From Planctomycetia bacterium (lineage in GTDB: Bacteria; Planctomycetota; Planctomycetia; Pirellulales; JALHLM01), in assembly GCA_034440135.1 (NCBI GenBank), contig JAWXBP010000231.1:1-64000 (forward strand): a stretch of DNA of 64,000 nt, in the 5' to 3' direction. This document shows, in pieces, positions 34,459 to 43,853 of this stretch. Each line of letters begins with the position of its first letter. Position 1 is the stretch's first letter. Both the position numbers and the translations under genes were made by a program. Under the pieces are notes generated by a model. The model saw only the letters and a program-made list of their open reading frames with translations. It was not told the DNA's origin and ran no database searches.

Positions 34459-36446
34459 TATGTTTCTGCGACTTCAGCCCACATTTCCGCCAATTCGCGG
34501 ACGTAGCCGCCGGACAAGATGGGAAAGCGGCACCAGGTCTTGGGATCGAGATTCTCGTCATCCAAATGAAACGACGGCGCGTAGCGTTCGCGCTTCCATT
34601 GATTGCGGCACCAGAGGCGAAAGAAACGTTCCACCCAAGCGGCCAATTGGCGCACTTCGTATTGCGGGAACGCGACGCGCATCAATTGATACGTTTCGAG
34701 TGGTGTTCGCTTGTCGCGAATCGCCGCGCGCTCCACCGCGTCGAGCAGTTCGTACGGCATCAGATCGGCTTCGTCCGTTTGGTGCGAACTCTGCGGGCGC
34801 AGCTCGGCCGTCGGCGGTTGCACGTTGACGGCGCTTAACGCCGCGATCGGACCAAGGCCTGCCGGCCCCGAGTTTTCGAGCCATACCAGCCAGCGGCGCA
34901 GATACGCCTTGTCGATGCCGGCGATCGGACAGAGCCCGCCCGAGGTGTCGCCGTCCATCGTCGCATAGCCCACCGCGGCCTCGGAGCGATTGCTCGTCGA
35001 CAACAACAAGGCGTTGCGCAAGTTTGCCAGCAGCCACACGCTCGGCGAGCGCACGCGGGCTTGAATGTTTTGCAGCGCCAGATCGTCGCGCGCCCAATCC
35101 AGCGGGCGACCGATGGCTTCGCTGACGATGCCCTGATATTGCTGCACGAGCGCATCGACGTCCAGTTCCAGGAACTCTGCGCCGAGCGCGATGGCCACGC
35201 TCCGCGCGGCTGCGCGCGTGGTCAGCGTGCTGTTGCGCGTCGACTGATAGACGCACGTCAACAGCCGTTGAATGATGGCGTCGTCCGTCGCAGCGCCGTT
35301 CAACTCGAGGCAATAATCCAGCTTCGCGCGCCAAGCCTCGCGCCCCAGTTCTTGCGTCCCGCGCCGCACCATCATCGCGCACAGGCAGCTTACGGCCGAG
35401 GAATCCGCGCCGCCGCTGAGCGAGACCACGAATCCCCGCGACCGGCTCTTGCGCAAATAGTCGAACAGGGCCAACGTGACGGCACGCGTGAATTCTTCTT
35501 CCTTGACATGCGGACCGCTTTCCCAGGCGTCGCGCGTAATCGTGGCACGTTCCGGCGCAATCGCCGGAAAGCGAAACGGCACGCTGACGCAATCCTCGCC
35601 CGGCGTCAGATCTGGCTGAAAGCTGCCGGTGCGCGATTGGGCCATCCGCGTACCGTCGATATCGATCACGGCGCAGGTGATTTGTTGATCGGCGTAAGAG
35701 AATCGCGGCCCCGCCGCGACGAGTTGTCCCCCGGAAGCAATCAGCGCGCCGCCGTCGTAGATCGCGCGTCCCGCCTCGTTGCCGAGCAAGTTCGCATAGA
35801 CATAGCTGACGCCGAACGCGCGCGAGCCTTCCAACACGAAACGCATCCGCACGTCGATCTTGCCGAAGGCAAAGTGGCTCGCGCTGGGATTCAAGATCAC
35901 GTCGACGCCTCGCCGCGCTAATTCCGCACCCGGCCGATTCGCGACCCAGGCGTCTTCGCAGATCTCGAAGCCAAACTTGACGCCGCCGACATCGAAATAG
36001 ATATCGCCCAGCGGATAACTCGCGCCGTCGACGACCAACTCGGTGCGGCGGTCAGCGGGCCAAGGCTTAAACCAGCGCGGTTCGTAGTGAATGCCGTCGC
36101 CGGCGAGAAAGCGTTTGGCCACGAACCCGGCGATGCGTCCATCCACCGCCAGGCAAGCCGCATTGAACAGCGCGTTGTTGTGAAACAGCGGCAAGCCGAG
36201 CGAGACGACCATTCCGGCGGTGCTCGGCAACAGCTCGTGCAGTACCTGCCAGGCGATCCGTTGTACGCCTGGGGAAAGAAACGCGTCCTCGCACCCATAG
36301 CCGGAGATGCACATTTCCGGCAGGCAGAGCATGCTCGCGCCGGCGCCGCGCGCCGCCGCGATCGCTTGTTCGATCCGCGCACGGTTGCCATCCCAGTCCA
36401 AGGGCGTCTGATTCAACACGCCGGCGGCGATTTTCAGCAGCTTCAT
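34458..36446 (-). CDS. nadE: Glutamine-dependent NAD+ synthetase
   Basis: This 662-residue two-domain enzyme makes NAD+ from nicotinate adenine dinucleotide, ATP and glutamine. The N-terminal nitrilase-type glutaminase has the catalytic triad E44 (LPEMCISGYG), K111 (VAKRFLAGDG) and C163 (FEICEDAW). The C-terminal synthetase has the PP-loop SGGADS (344-349), STSNRSEAAVGYATMDGD and GGLCPIAGIDKAYLR. Length is normal for the eukaryote/Mycobacterium-type glutamine-dependent form. It starts 3 bases after the kinase stop codon, so it is co-transcribed with the sigma factor and kinase genes. Confidence 0.95.
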   Translation of the reverse strand: MKLLKIAAGVLNQTPLDWDGNRARIEQAIAAARGAGASMLCLPEMCISGYGCEDAFLSPGVQRIAWQVLHELLPSTAGMVVSLGLPLFHNNALFNAACLAVDGRIAGFVAKRFLAGDGIHYEPRWFKPWPADRRTELVVDGASYPLGDIYFDVGGVKFGFEICEDAWVANRPGAELARRGVDVILNPSASHFAFGKIDVRMRFVLEGSRAFGVSYVYANLLGNEAGRAIYDGGALIASGGQLVAAGPRFSYADQQITCAVIDIDGTRMAQSRTGSFQPDLTPGEDCVSVPFRFPAIAPERATITRDAWESGPHVKEEEFTRAVTLALFDYLRKSRSRGFVVSLSGGADSSAVSCLCAMMVRRGTQELGREAWRAKLDYCLELNGAATDDAIIQRLLTCVYQSTRNSTLTTRAAARSVAIALGAEFLELDVDALVQQYQGIVSEAIGRPLDWARDDLALQNIQARVRSPSVWLLANLRNALLLSTSNRSEAAVGYATMDGDTSGGLCPIAGIDKAYLRRWLVWLENSGPAGLGPIAALSAVNVQPPTAELRPQSSHQTDEADLMPYELLDAVERAAIRDKRTPLETYQLMRVAFPQYEVRQLAAWVERFFRLWCRNQWKRERYAPSFHLDDENLDPKTWCRFPILSGGYVRELAEMWAEVAET

Positions 36447-36449
36447 GAA

Positions 36450-38992
36450 TCAATTCCCGCCGACGCGATCCCGCCGCGCCTGTTGGGCTTGCCTTTCCGC
36501 GCGTCGCGCGTCGTTGTCGAATCGCCGGGCGCTGGCATTGATTTGTAGTACTTCAAATGAGGAGTCAAATGCACCGCCGGCCTCAACCATGCGACCGTCC
36601 CGCCAGGCTATGTCGCCCCTAGCATCGTAGCACGCCGCCATCAGCTTCACGACGTCCTCGCGCGGGGCGCGGCGGACCAAAATCGGCCGCACCCACTCCA
36701 CGGCCAGCAAATAATTTGCCTCGGCGTCGCCGAGTTTTCCGAGCGAACGGCTCGCTTGGGCCAACTGGAAAGCCAACCTGGCACAGCGGAGCCGCTCGGC
36801 CGGCTGTGGAGCATGATGCAAGTAATAGGCGGTGAAATGCTCCAGCGCCGGCCGCCAAAAAGCAGTGGCCTCGTTCAGTCGGCGTTCCGTTTCGCAGAGA
36901 TCGCCGCAGGCGAATTGCATATCGGCGAGGTCGAGCACTTCTTCCGACGGTGCGGCGGCCGCATCATCGGGCGACTTCGACGTCAGGAGAGCTTCCAGAA
37001 TCGCCCTGGCCTCGTCGGCTTCCTTGCGGACCTGACGCAGGTTGCCGCGATTCCAGACGTGGCGCACGTAGCCCGCCTGGATCTTGGCCAGCCAGCGGGC
37101 GACCTCGGGATTCGTCGGCGACTCACCGTGGGTTCCTTCGATCAGCTTCATCGCCATTTGCCAAGAGGCGACGGCGCGTTCGTATTCCAGCTGCCGCGAT
37201 TGCGCGAGCGCCCGTTGATGAAGCGCGCGAGCCTCGCCAACCAATAGTTCCACGTTAACCGCGCGGATGTTGCGCAGCACGCGGAAAATCGAGGCGGCTG
37301 AATCAGCGTGCCATTCCGCTTCGGTGAATCGCTCGTACTGGCGGAGAATTCCTGAGCGTTTCTCCAGCATCGCGGCATATGCCGTGAGCCAGGCCGCGTC
37401 AAGCTCGTCTTCCGCGTTCAGCATACTCATAACACGAGTGCCGTCGATATAGTTCGTCGGCGTCTTGCCGCCGTTTAACTTGCGTTGATGCAGTTCATAC
37501 ACATACGCACAATGCACCGCCGACCGATTGATCTCAATCCAGGGGGCCTCGGCCAGCAACGCGCGTCGCCAGACGTCGAACGCTTGACGATAGCCCGCCT
37601 CGGCGGCGACGTCATCGCCTTGCAGGGAGTGACCGCTGGCTTGACGACACGCTGTGGTCGCCAGGAATTCGAGGGATTGCTCATTCATGCGCGCCTGGCG
37701 GAGCGCGTGATCATGCAACCGCGTCAGCGCGTCGTTCGACTCGCTGGCGGGCAGACCAAGAATTGTGGCGGCGAAGTTACCGTCCTCCACCGCTTGCGAC
37801 AACGCCACGATCGCTGCTTCGGCGTCGGAGAGGTTCGCGTTCGCCCGAATAGTTTCCTGTTGCGACGTCGTGAGGTGCGCTTCGGCGCGGCGCCATTGGA
37901 TAACGACTGACGCAACGCCTGTCACCGCCGTGGCAACAAGCGCTGCGACCAATGACCAAGCGACGGGGTGCCGCCGCGCTTTTCGTGCCCAGCGTTCGAG
38001 CTGACCGGGGTTGCGCGCCTCAACGAACTCGCGTGCCAAGTATCGTCGCAAGTCCGCCGCGAGCGCCAGCGCGCTGGCATAGCGCCGCTCTGGAGCTTCC
38101 TCCAAGCACTGCACGACAATCGCTGCGAGATCGGACGAGATATCTGCGCGCAGTCGCAGTAATTCGTCGACGTGTCGCTGCTGTGCGGGCGGCTTACCAG
38201 TTAGCAGTTCCCAAAGGATCGCGCCGAGCCCATAGACGTCGCTGCGAACGGTCACTGCGCCGGGAAGCGCAGACGATTGTTCCGGCGCCATGTACGCCGG
38301 TGTACCGCGCCCGTCTCCATCCATGCCCGTCACATCTTCAACGCGCAGACGCCGAGCTAACCCAAATCGGTGAGCCGCGGAAAGCTCTGCTCGACGCCAT
38401 GCGCATCGCGGCGGGTATCCAGAAGAACATTCGCGGGCTTCAAGTCTAGATGCAATACGCCGCGCTCATGGGCATGGCCGACGGCTTCGGCGAGTTGGCT
38501 TGCCAAGCGCGCCGCGGTGTCCGCGTCCACGGGACACGTTTGCTCGGCCAGCCAGACGTCGAGCGGCGGTCCGTCGACATAGCCGCTCACCAGGTACGGC
38601 ACGACGCCGGCATGCCCGCCGTCGAACACCGGGACGATACCGGCATGATCGAGGCTGGCGGCGACTAGCGGTTCGGCGGCGAATAGTTCGCACAGCCGCG
38701 GTTGCGCAAGAACGCGGGGTAGCGGAACCTTGATCGCAACCGGTCGCCTCAGGCGCTGGTCTTCCGCCAGGAACACGCGGCCAAATCCGCCGGCGCCGAG
38801 TTCGCGCACGATGGAAAACCGTTCCATCAGCTCGTGGTCCTGTTCCAGCCGCGCGAGTGCGTCGGCCGCGAATCTCAATCCGGCGCGATCCTGCTCTCCC
38901 GCGGCGCACAAAAATTTCACGCAACTCAACGCCTCGCGGATATCCGAGAGCGTGCCGGCGCCGGAAACGTCACTGCGGGTCGAATCATCCAA
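36450..38992 (-). pseudogene. PknB-type Ser/Thr protein kinase with TPR-like C-terminus, frameshifted in the DFG motif
   Basis: The N-terminal part has the Gly-rich loop ELGAGGFGRVFLAED, VAIKVP (ATP-binding Lys) and the catalytic loop VLHLDLKPANVLL. At 38364-38366 the minus strand reads GATTTGGGTTAGCT; translation stops at TAG after TDLG. Adding one T gives GAT-TTT-GGG-TTA-GCT, i.e. D-F-G-L-A, and the other frame then continues ARRLRVEDVTG, GTPAYMAPEQ and SDVYGLGAILWELL. One membrane helix and a helical TPR-like region of about 450 residues follow. The gene probably starts at the TTG at 38992, overlapping the sigma-factor stop (TTGGATGA). It may be a true loss, a homopolymer sequencing error or a slippage site. 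Confidence 0.85.
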
Positions 38993-39605
38993 CTTCGCCT
39001 CGCTTGAGGACCTGGCGCAGCGCCCCGAGTCCCCGTGTGAGGCGTCCCCAGACCTGGTCCGTGGTCAAGTCGAGCCGAGCGGCGATCTCGGCCAGCGGCA
39101 ACTCATCGAGCCAGTAGGCTTCGATCACTTCACGGTGCCGCGAGGAGAGTTGCCCGATCGCTTGCCGCACCAAATCCGCATGTTCGCGGCGACTTAGCAA
39201 CTCCTCGGGGGCGTGATGCTCGGGCGCCGGTAGTCGAGTGCATGGGTTGGCATCGCTGTCGAGATGCCCCCGGTCGCGACGCACGTCGCGGCAATCCCGC
39301 ATGTGCCGGCGGCCGAGGTCGATAAGCTTGTGCTCCAGGGCCAGAAGCAGCCATTGCCGCAGTTGAGCGACGTTCTCGAAGGCGCGCTCGGATAACTTGG
39401 CGGTTACTTGCCTGAGAGTCGATTGGACCGCGTCGGACGGATTGACGCGCGCCGCGAGTTGCGGGTCGAGCCCCTGCTTCGCGACGATCCAGAGCATCGG
39501 CTGGATGGACGCCAATAGCGTGTTGAGGGCGGGCTGATCGCCCTGTTGCGCCGCTTTGAGCAACTCCTCGTCGATCGAGGACTCGTGACGTCGGGCCGCA
39601 GTCAC
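38985..39605 (-). CDS. ECF-type RNA polymerase sigma factor, planctomycete kinase-linked group
   Basis: This protein of about 206 residues has sigma region 2 (QPMLWIVAKQGLDPQLAARVNPSDAVQSTL, LRQWLLLALEHKLIDLGRR) and a region 4 helix-turn-helix (LSSRHREVIEAYWLDELPLAEIAARL, QVWGRLTRGLGAL). The NPSDAVQ segment resembles the TIGR02984 planctomycete ECF group. Such sigma factors commonly sit directly upstream of TPR-type Ser/Thr kinases, and the two genes overlap by 8 bases here. The start is uncertain: I use the GTG at 39605, but an in-frame ATG exists at 39770. There is no obvious anti-sigma gene adjacent. Confidence 0.85.
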   Translation of the reverse strand: MTAARRHESSIDEELLKAAQQGDQPALNTLLASIQPMLWIVAKQGLDPQLAARVNPSDAVQSTLRQVTAKLSERAFENVAQLRQWLLLALEHKLIDLGRRHMRDCRDVRRDRGHLDSDANPCTRLPAPEHHAPEELLSRREHADLVRQAIGQLSSRHREVIEAYWLDELPLAEIAARLDLTTDQVWGRLTRGLGALRQVLKRGEVG

Positions 39606-39838
39606 GCAGAGCAACCGCCAAAGGGGCAAATGAGACGAGATCGCACTGCGAACCAGCTTAATCGGCCGGCCATGGTAAGACAACTGGCGGAATAATTCCG
39701 CAGAAAATCCATCCAGTTGCCATGAGACTCGACGCTCCTTTCCGTAGGGGCGTCTGCAATGAGGACCCATTATTGAGTGACACGCACTTTTTTAAGCCTC
39801 ACTTTTCACCGAGTCCAAACATCCTGAGAGTTCCATCG

Positions 39839-40522
39839 ATGATTCGCAATCTTGTTCGTTTTCTCTTGCTCGGCGGATTGGTTTTGGCCGTGGCGCCGGT
39901 CCAGGCCTCCGTATCGATCACACCCACGCGCACGGTCGCGGCTGGCACGCTGCCTTCGCTGACAAATTCCGCGACCGGTGCTTGGAACGTCTCCTCGACC
40001 CAAACGACCACGGCCGCATTTGCATCCGCGGCTCAAAACACGACGATCACCGATCCCGCCGGTCCGTTCTCGGGAACAGGTAGCGTCTCGGTGCGTCCGC
40101 TGGGTGGAATCGCCTCGGCCGAATCGAGCTTGATCGTCGACCTGGCGATCACGGGAATCTACAACTATTCGTTTTCTTGGACGCAATTGGGCGGCTTCTT
40201 CATCGGAAATGGCGCCGCTCAGGCGTTTAGCACTGCAAGCTTCGAGTCATTGACGACCAACACGACCTTGTTCAGCTTCAATATCGTGGACGGCAGCCAG
40301 AGCGGTCAGCTCACATCCGGCAATTACCGATTGAAAGTATCGACCATCGGCGACGGGGAAGGCGTGCTGCCCAGCGCAGTGAATGGCAGTTTCGACTTCA
40401 AATTCGGGCTGGAAGAAGTCCCGCAAAACGTGGTGCCGGAGCCGGCGTCGATCGCCACCTGGATTTGTCTGGGCGCCGTCGGCTTCGTGGGTGCTCGCAA
40501 GAGAATGCGAGCGAGTGTGTAG
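39839..40522 (+). CDS. PEP-CTERM sorting-domain protein
   Basis: This 227-residue secreted protein has a signal peptide (MIRNLVRFLLLGGLVLAVAP, cleavage after VQA), a Ser/Thr-rich beta region (NYSFSWTQLGGFFIG) and the C-terminal signal VPEPAS, a hydrophobic helix and the basic tail KRMRASV. The ATG at 39839 has GAGAG upstream. It is divergent from the sigma-factor gene and convergent with the acetyltransferase gene. The mature function is unknown. Confidence 0.85.
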   Translation: MIRNLVRFLLLGGLVLAVAPVQASVSITPTRTVAAGTLPSLTNSATGAWNVSSTQTTTAAFASAAQNTTITDPAGPFSGTGSVSVRPLGGIASAESSLIVDLAITGIYNYSFSWTQLGGFFIGNGAAQAFSTASFESLTTNTTLFSFNIVDGSQSGQLTSGNYRLKVSTIGDGEGVLPSAVNGSFDFKFGLEEVPQNVVPEPASIATWICLGAVGFVGARKRMRASV

Positions 40523-40553
40523 GTTTAGTACATGACGATGTGAACGGCCGCGG

Positions 40554-41081
40554 TTACGAAGCGCCTTGCTCGATCCACTTCCAAAAATACACCGTATCGC
40601 AATAGCTGCGGTCCGGGTTTTGGGCGTAGTTTGGGATCACGCCGGCGCGCGTCCAGCCGAGCCGTTCGTAGAGGCGCTCGGCGTGGTCGCCGACTTTGGT
40701 GTCGAGCGTCAGCAGCGATAGCCCTGCTTCGCGTGCGCCGGCTTCCACGGCCAGCATCAACGCCGCGCCGACGCCCTGTTTGCGCGCCCGACGATGGACC
40801 AATAGCTTTGCCACGTCGGCACGATGCGGCTGATTCGGCGCCCAGGCTGGGTGAAGCTGCACGCTGCCGGTGATACCAAGCTCGTCGCGTGCCACGAGGA
40901 TCACGCGGCGCGGATCGGCTTGCGCTTGTGCGATCCACTTTTCCCAATAGTGCGCGGAGACTTCCGGCGAAAAGGGTTCGACGAAACTGATCGATGCGCC
41001 GCTCGCGACGGCGTCCCATAGCAGGTCGGCCAATGCCGCGAGATCAGCGTCGCTTACCGGAAATCGTAGCCGTTCGATCAT
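40554..41081 (-). CDS. GNAT-family N-acetyltransferase
   Basis: This 175-residue cytoplasmic enzyme has the acetyl-CoA binding motif A, VAKLLVHRRARKQGVGAALM, with the R/Q-x-x-G-x-G/A loop. Motif B contains LSLLTLDT and HAERLYERLGW. The terminal NYAQNPDRSYCDTVYFWK is typical of a GNAT subgroup acting on small molecules or antibiotics. The acceptor substrate cannot be inferred. A possible AGGA ribosome site precedes the ATG at 41081. Confidence 0.88.
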   Translation of the reverse strand: MIERLRFPVSDADLAALADLLWDAVASGASISFVEPFSPEVSAHYWEKWIAQAQADPRRVILVARDELGITGSVQLHPAWAPNQPHRADVAKLLVHRRARKQGVGAALMLAVEAGAREAGLSLLTLDTKVGDHAERLYERLGWTRAGVIPNYAQNPDRSYCDTVYFWKWIEQGAS

Positions 41082-41234
41082 CGGACCGTCGTCCTGATGC
41101 AGTCAGTCATCACGCAATGGCGTGATTTATCGCAGGAACCGCCTCGCTGTCCAGCGGGAGGGGACCCTACATTCGCCCGCGGCGCACGACTAGACTGGAT
41201 GGTTCGCCATGAACTCGCCCCCTGAGCCGTTCCG

Positions 41235-42380
41235 ATGCCTGCCACGGCCGAATCTTCGCCGCCGAAGTCCGCACCGCCGGCAACCAAGCCCAGGGATTGG
41301 TCGGCGCGTCTTTGCGAGGGGATGACATTTGGGACCTGGAGGGCGTTACTGAGAAGTAACCATTTCGCAGTCGATCCGCCGTTCCGCCGCTCGGCCCTCT
41401 GGGTGAATTTCATCTCGCTGGTGAACTCGTTCTATCGCTTCGGGCAAATCGCGGAGCGGGGCCTGTTTTTGCGTAACGCGAAGGTCACGCAGCCCCCGAT
41501 CTTTATCCTTGGCCATTGGCGTTCCGGCACCACGCTGCTGCACGAGCTGCTGGTGCTCGACGAGCGGCACACGTCGCCGAACTCGTATCAGTGCTTCGCG
41601 CCGCACCATTTCGTCGTCACCAGTTGGTTCGCGTACCGGTTTCTCAAGTTTCTGATTCCGGCCAAGCGTCCCATGGACAACATGGTGATGGGCTGGCATC
41701 GGCCGCAGGAGGACGAGTTCGCGCTGGCCAATCTCGGCGTGCCGTCGACTTACCGCGACATCACCTTCCCGAACGGTCGCCCGCACGCTCCGGAATACTT
41801 GACCTTAGAAGGCGTGCCGAGCGAAGACCTGGAGCGATGGAAAAAAGCACTGTGGACGTTCCTCCGCAACGTGAACTACCAGGACCCGCGCCGCATCGTG
41901 TTGAAAAGCCCGCCACACACAGGCCGGCTGCGCGTGCTGCGCGCAATGTTTCCGGATGCGCGTTTCGTCCACATCACGCGCGATCCGCTAGTGGTGTTTC
42001 CTTCCACCGTCAACCTGTGGACGCAGCTTTACAAGAAACACGGCCTACAGACGCCGCGGCTAGAAGGACTCGACGAGTACGTATTCGATAGCTTTGAGCG
42101 GATGTACCGCAGCTTCGAGCGCGATCGTTCCGACGTGCCGGCGAATCGCCTGGTCGACGTGCGCTACGACGACCTAATTCAAGACCCCATCGCGCAAGTG
42201 CGCGGCATTTACGAGCAATTAGAGCTTGGCGGCTTCGATCAACTGGAACCGAAGCTCTCGGAATTCTGGTCCGGCCAGGCCGAATACCGCACGAATCACT
42301 TCGAACTCGATGACCACACCAAGGCCGAAGTCCGCCGCCGCTGGGGGCCATGGATGCAGAAGTACGGCTACGAGGGATAG
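41235..42380 (+). CDS. PAPS-dependent sulfotransferase
   Basis: This 381-residue protein carries the 5'-phosphosulfate loop FILGHWRSGTTLLHELL (about residues 90-106) and the 3'-phosphate motif FVHITRDPLVVFPSTV, the two signatures of the sulfotransferase superfamily. YDDLIQDP and the C-terminal WMQKYGYEG also fit. It should transfer sulfate from PAPS to a lipid, sugar or protein acceptor. Sulfotransferases are numerous in planctomycetes. No biosynthetic cluster surrounds it. There is no signal peptide; the hydrophobic FISLVNSFY stretch may mediate membrane association. Confidence 0.88.
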   Translation: MPATAESSPPKSAPPATKPRDWSARLCEGMTFGTWRALLRSNHFAVDPPFRRSALWVNFISLVNSFYRFGQIAERGLFLRNAKVTQPPIFILGHWRSGTTLLHELLVLDERHTSPNSYQCFAPHHFVVTSWFAYRFLKFLIPAKRPMDNMVMGWHRPQEDEFALANLGVPSTYRDITFPNGRPHAPEYLTLEGVPSEDLERWKKALWTFLRNVNYQDPRRIVLKSPPHTGRLRVLRAMFPDARFVHITRDPLVVFPSTVNLWTQLYKKHGLQTPRLEGLDEYVFDSFERMYRSFERDRSDVPANRLVDVRYDDLIQDPIAQVRGIYEQLELGGFDQLEPKLSEFWSGQAEYRTNHFELDDHTKAEVRRRWGPWMQKYGYEG

Positions 42381-42400
42381 CGCCTAACAAGACCTGTATT

Positions 42401-42634
42401 CTGTAGCCGAGCTCTGTGACCTCGGCGCGTTGGACTCAGCCATCAAAAACCACGAAAGGCACGAAAATCACGAACAGTTCAAACCTTGACCTACATCGGT
42501 CACGCGGTAATCGAGCAACCTTCAGAATCCTTCGTTCGTGCTTTTCGTGCCTTTCGTGGTTCCAAGTCTTGCCTGAGACTCACGCATTCTCAGCCCCCGC
42601 GTCCAGCGTCCGAGGTCACAGACCTCGGCTACAG
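42401..42634. repeat. Nested inverted-repeat (MITE-like) element
   Basis: The outer arms 42401-42425 (ctgtagccgagctctgtgac...) and 42610-42634 match at 24 of 25 positions. The inner arms 42448-42474 (aaccacgaaaggcacgaaaa...) and 42535-42561 match at 26 of 27. The whole 234-base element can fold into a long cruciform. The right outer arm contains the TAG stop codon of the epimerase gene (42629-42631, minus strand). Confidence 0.8.
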
Positions 42635-43633
42635 ATTGGCATTCGCTTCTTTGCGGCGCGCGTAATCGTGCTCCTGGAACCAGGCCCAGGCGTCGCGGAT
42701 CGTTTCTTCCGCCGGTCGGATCGTGTAGCCCAGTGCTTGTTCCGCCTTGGCGCTGCTGTAGTGGCGTTCCTGCCAGGCGTGGCGCGCGGAGGCGCTGTTG
42801 AAGGCCGGCTCTTTCCGGCGAATGAGCCCCCAGACGTCGCCGCCCCAGCCGCCGATCCAGATCATCAGCGGGCCGGCGCGGCAGACCGGCCGGCGCCCGC
42901 CGGAAACCTCGGCGAACTTGCGCCACAGCTCCAGCCAGGAAAGCGTCCGGCCTGCCAGGATGTATCGCTCGCCCGACGCGCCTTGCGTGAGCGCGGCGAC
43001 GATCGCCTGGGCCACGTCGCGGACATCGCACAGACTCGTTGATCCGCGCGGCGCAAACGTCCCTCGCCCCGCCGCGACTTCTAGCAGCATTTTTCCGGAC
43101 GACGGTTTCCAATCCCAGGGGCCGATCATGTACGCCGGGTTGACGATCACCGCATCCAACCCGGCCACGACGTTGCCGAGCACGACACGCTCGGCTTCGC
43201 GCTTGGTGATCACATACGGCAGCCGCGCCTGGGGCAGGCGAGTGTCCTCCGTCGCTGGCGACTCGGCGGTGCCCTGCCCGATGGCGTCGCAGGTGGAGAC
43301 ATGGACCAGTCGGATGCGCGCCTTGCGCGCCGCGTCGGCAATGTTCCGCGTCCCTTCGACATTGATCCGGCGCTGGCGTTCCAGTCCCGTCCGACCGATG
43401 TGGACCTCGGCGGCGGCGTGAATCACCGCCCCGCAGCCCTGCACCGCGGCGGCGACCGAGGCCGCGTCCGTAACGTCGCCGGTCACTTGCTCAACTGCGA
43501 GTCCTTCCAACGGCCGCGAGTCCGCCGAAACGCGCACCAGCGTCCGCACCGCGTGCCCGGCGCCCAGAAGCGTACGCACGACATTGTTACCGACCAACCC
43601 CGTAGCGCCGGTCACCAGAATCGGATCACTCAC
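42629..43633 (-). CDS. NAD(P)-dependent epimerase/dehydratase, extended SDR
   Basis: This 334-residue protein has the Rossmann motif LVTGATGLVGNNVV near the N-terminus, GCGAVIHAAAEVHIG, VSTCDAIG and the active-site YxxxK as Y-V-I-T-K. It resembles dihydroflavonol-4-reductase/HpnA-like enzymes acting on sugars or isoprenoids. The start is a GTG at 43633 with a GAGGGGG ribosome site; a longer in-frame start at 43666 is less likely. The stop codon is provided by a repeat element, so the last residues may be non-native. Confidence 0.88.
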   Translation of the reverse strand: MSDPILVTGATGLVGNNVVRTLLGAGHAVRTLVRVSADSRPLEGLAVEQVTGDVTDAASVAAAVQGCGAVIHAAAEVHIGRTGLERQRRINVEGTRNIADAARKARIRLVHVSTCDAIGQGTAESPATEDTRLPQARLPYVITKREAERVVLGNVVAGLDAVIVNPAYMIGPWDWKPSSGKMLLEVAAGRGTFAPRGSTSLCDVRDVAQAIVAALTQGASGERYILAGRTLSWLELWRKFAEVSGGRRPVCRAGPLMIWIGGWGGDVWGLIRRKEPAFNSASARHAWQERHYSSAKAEQALGYTIRPAEETIRDAWAWFQEHDYARRKEANANL

Positions 43634-43853
43634 GAACGCCCCCTCGCTCCATTGAAAACGCCCCATTCTACCCGGACTGCCAGGCCCTCAGAACTGCTCT
43701 TCGCCGAGGCGCGACAGCTTTCTAAGCTACGCGCGCACCATGAAACCTGGTGCGACGAACCTGCAGAAACTCTGCCGGTTGCGTCGATGTTACCGAACGA
43801 ATGGACTCCGCGGGCAGTTCCCTGCGCGGGCCAAGCTGCAAAGGACTGGAAAC

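Noticed and set aside
9235-40522. Exosortase gene to go with the PEP-CTERM proteins
   Set aside because: Three PEP-CTERM genes are present, but no multi-pass protein with the exosortase Cys/Arg/His signature is found in the window.
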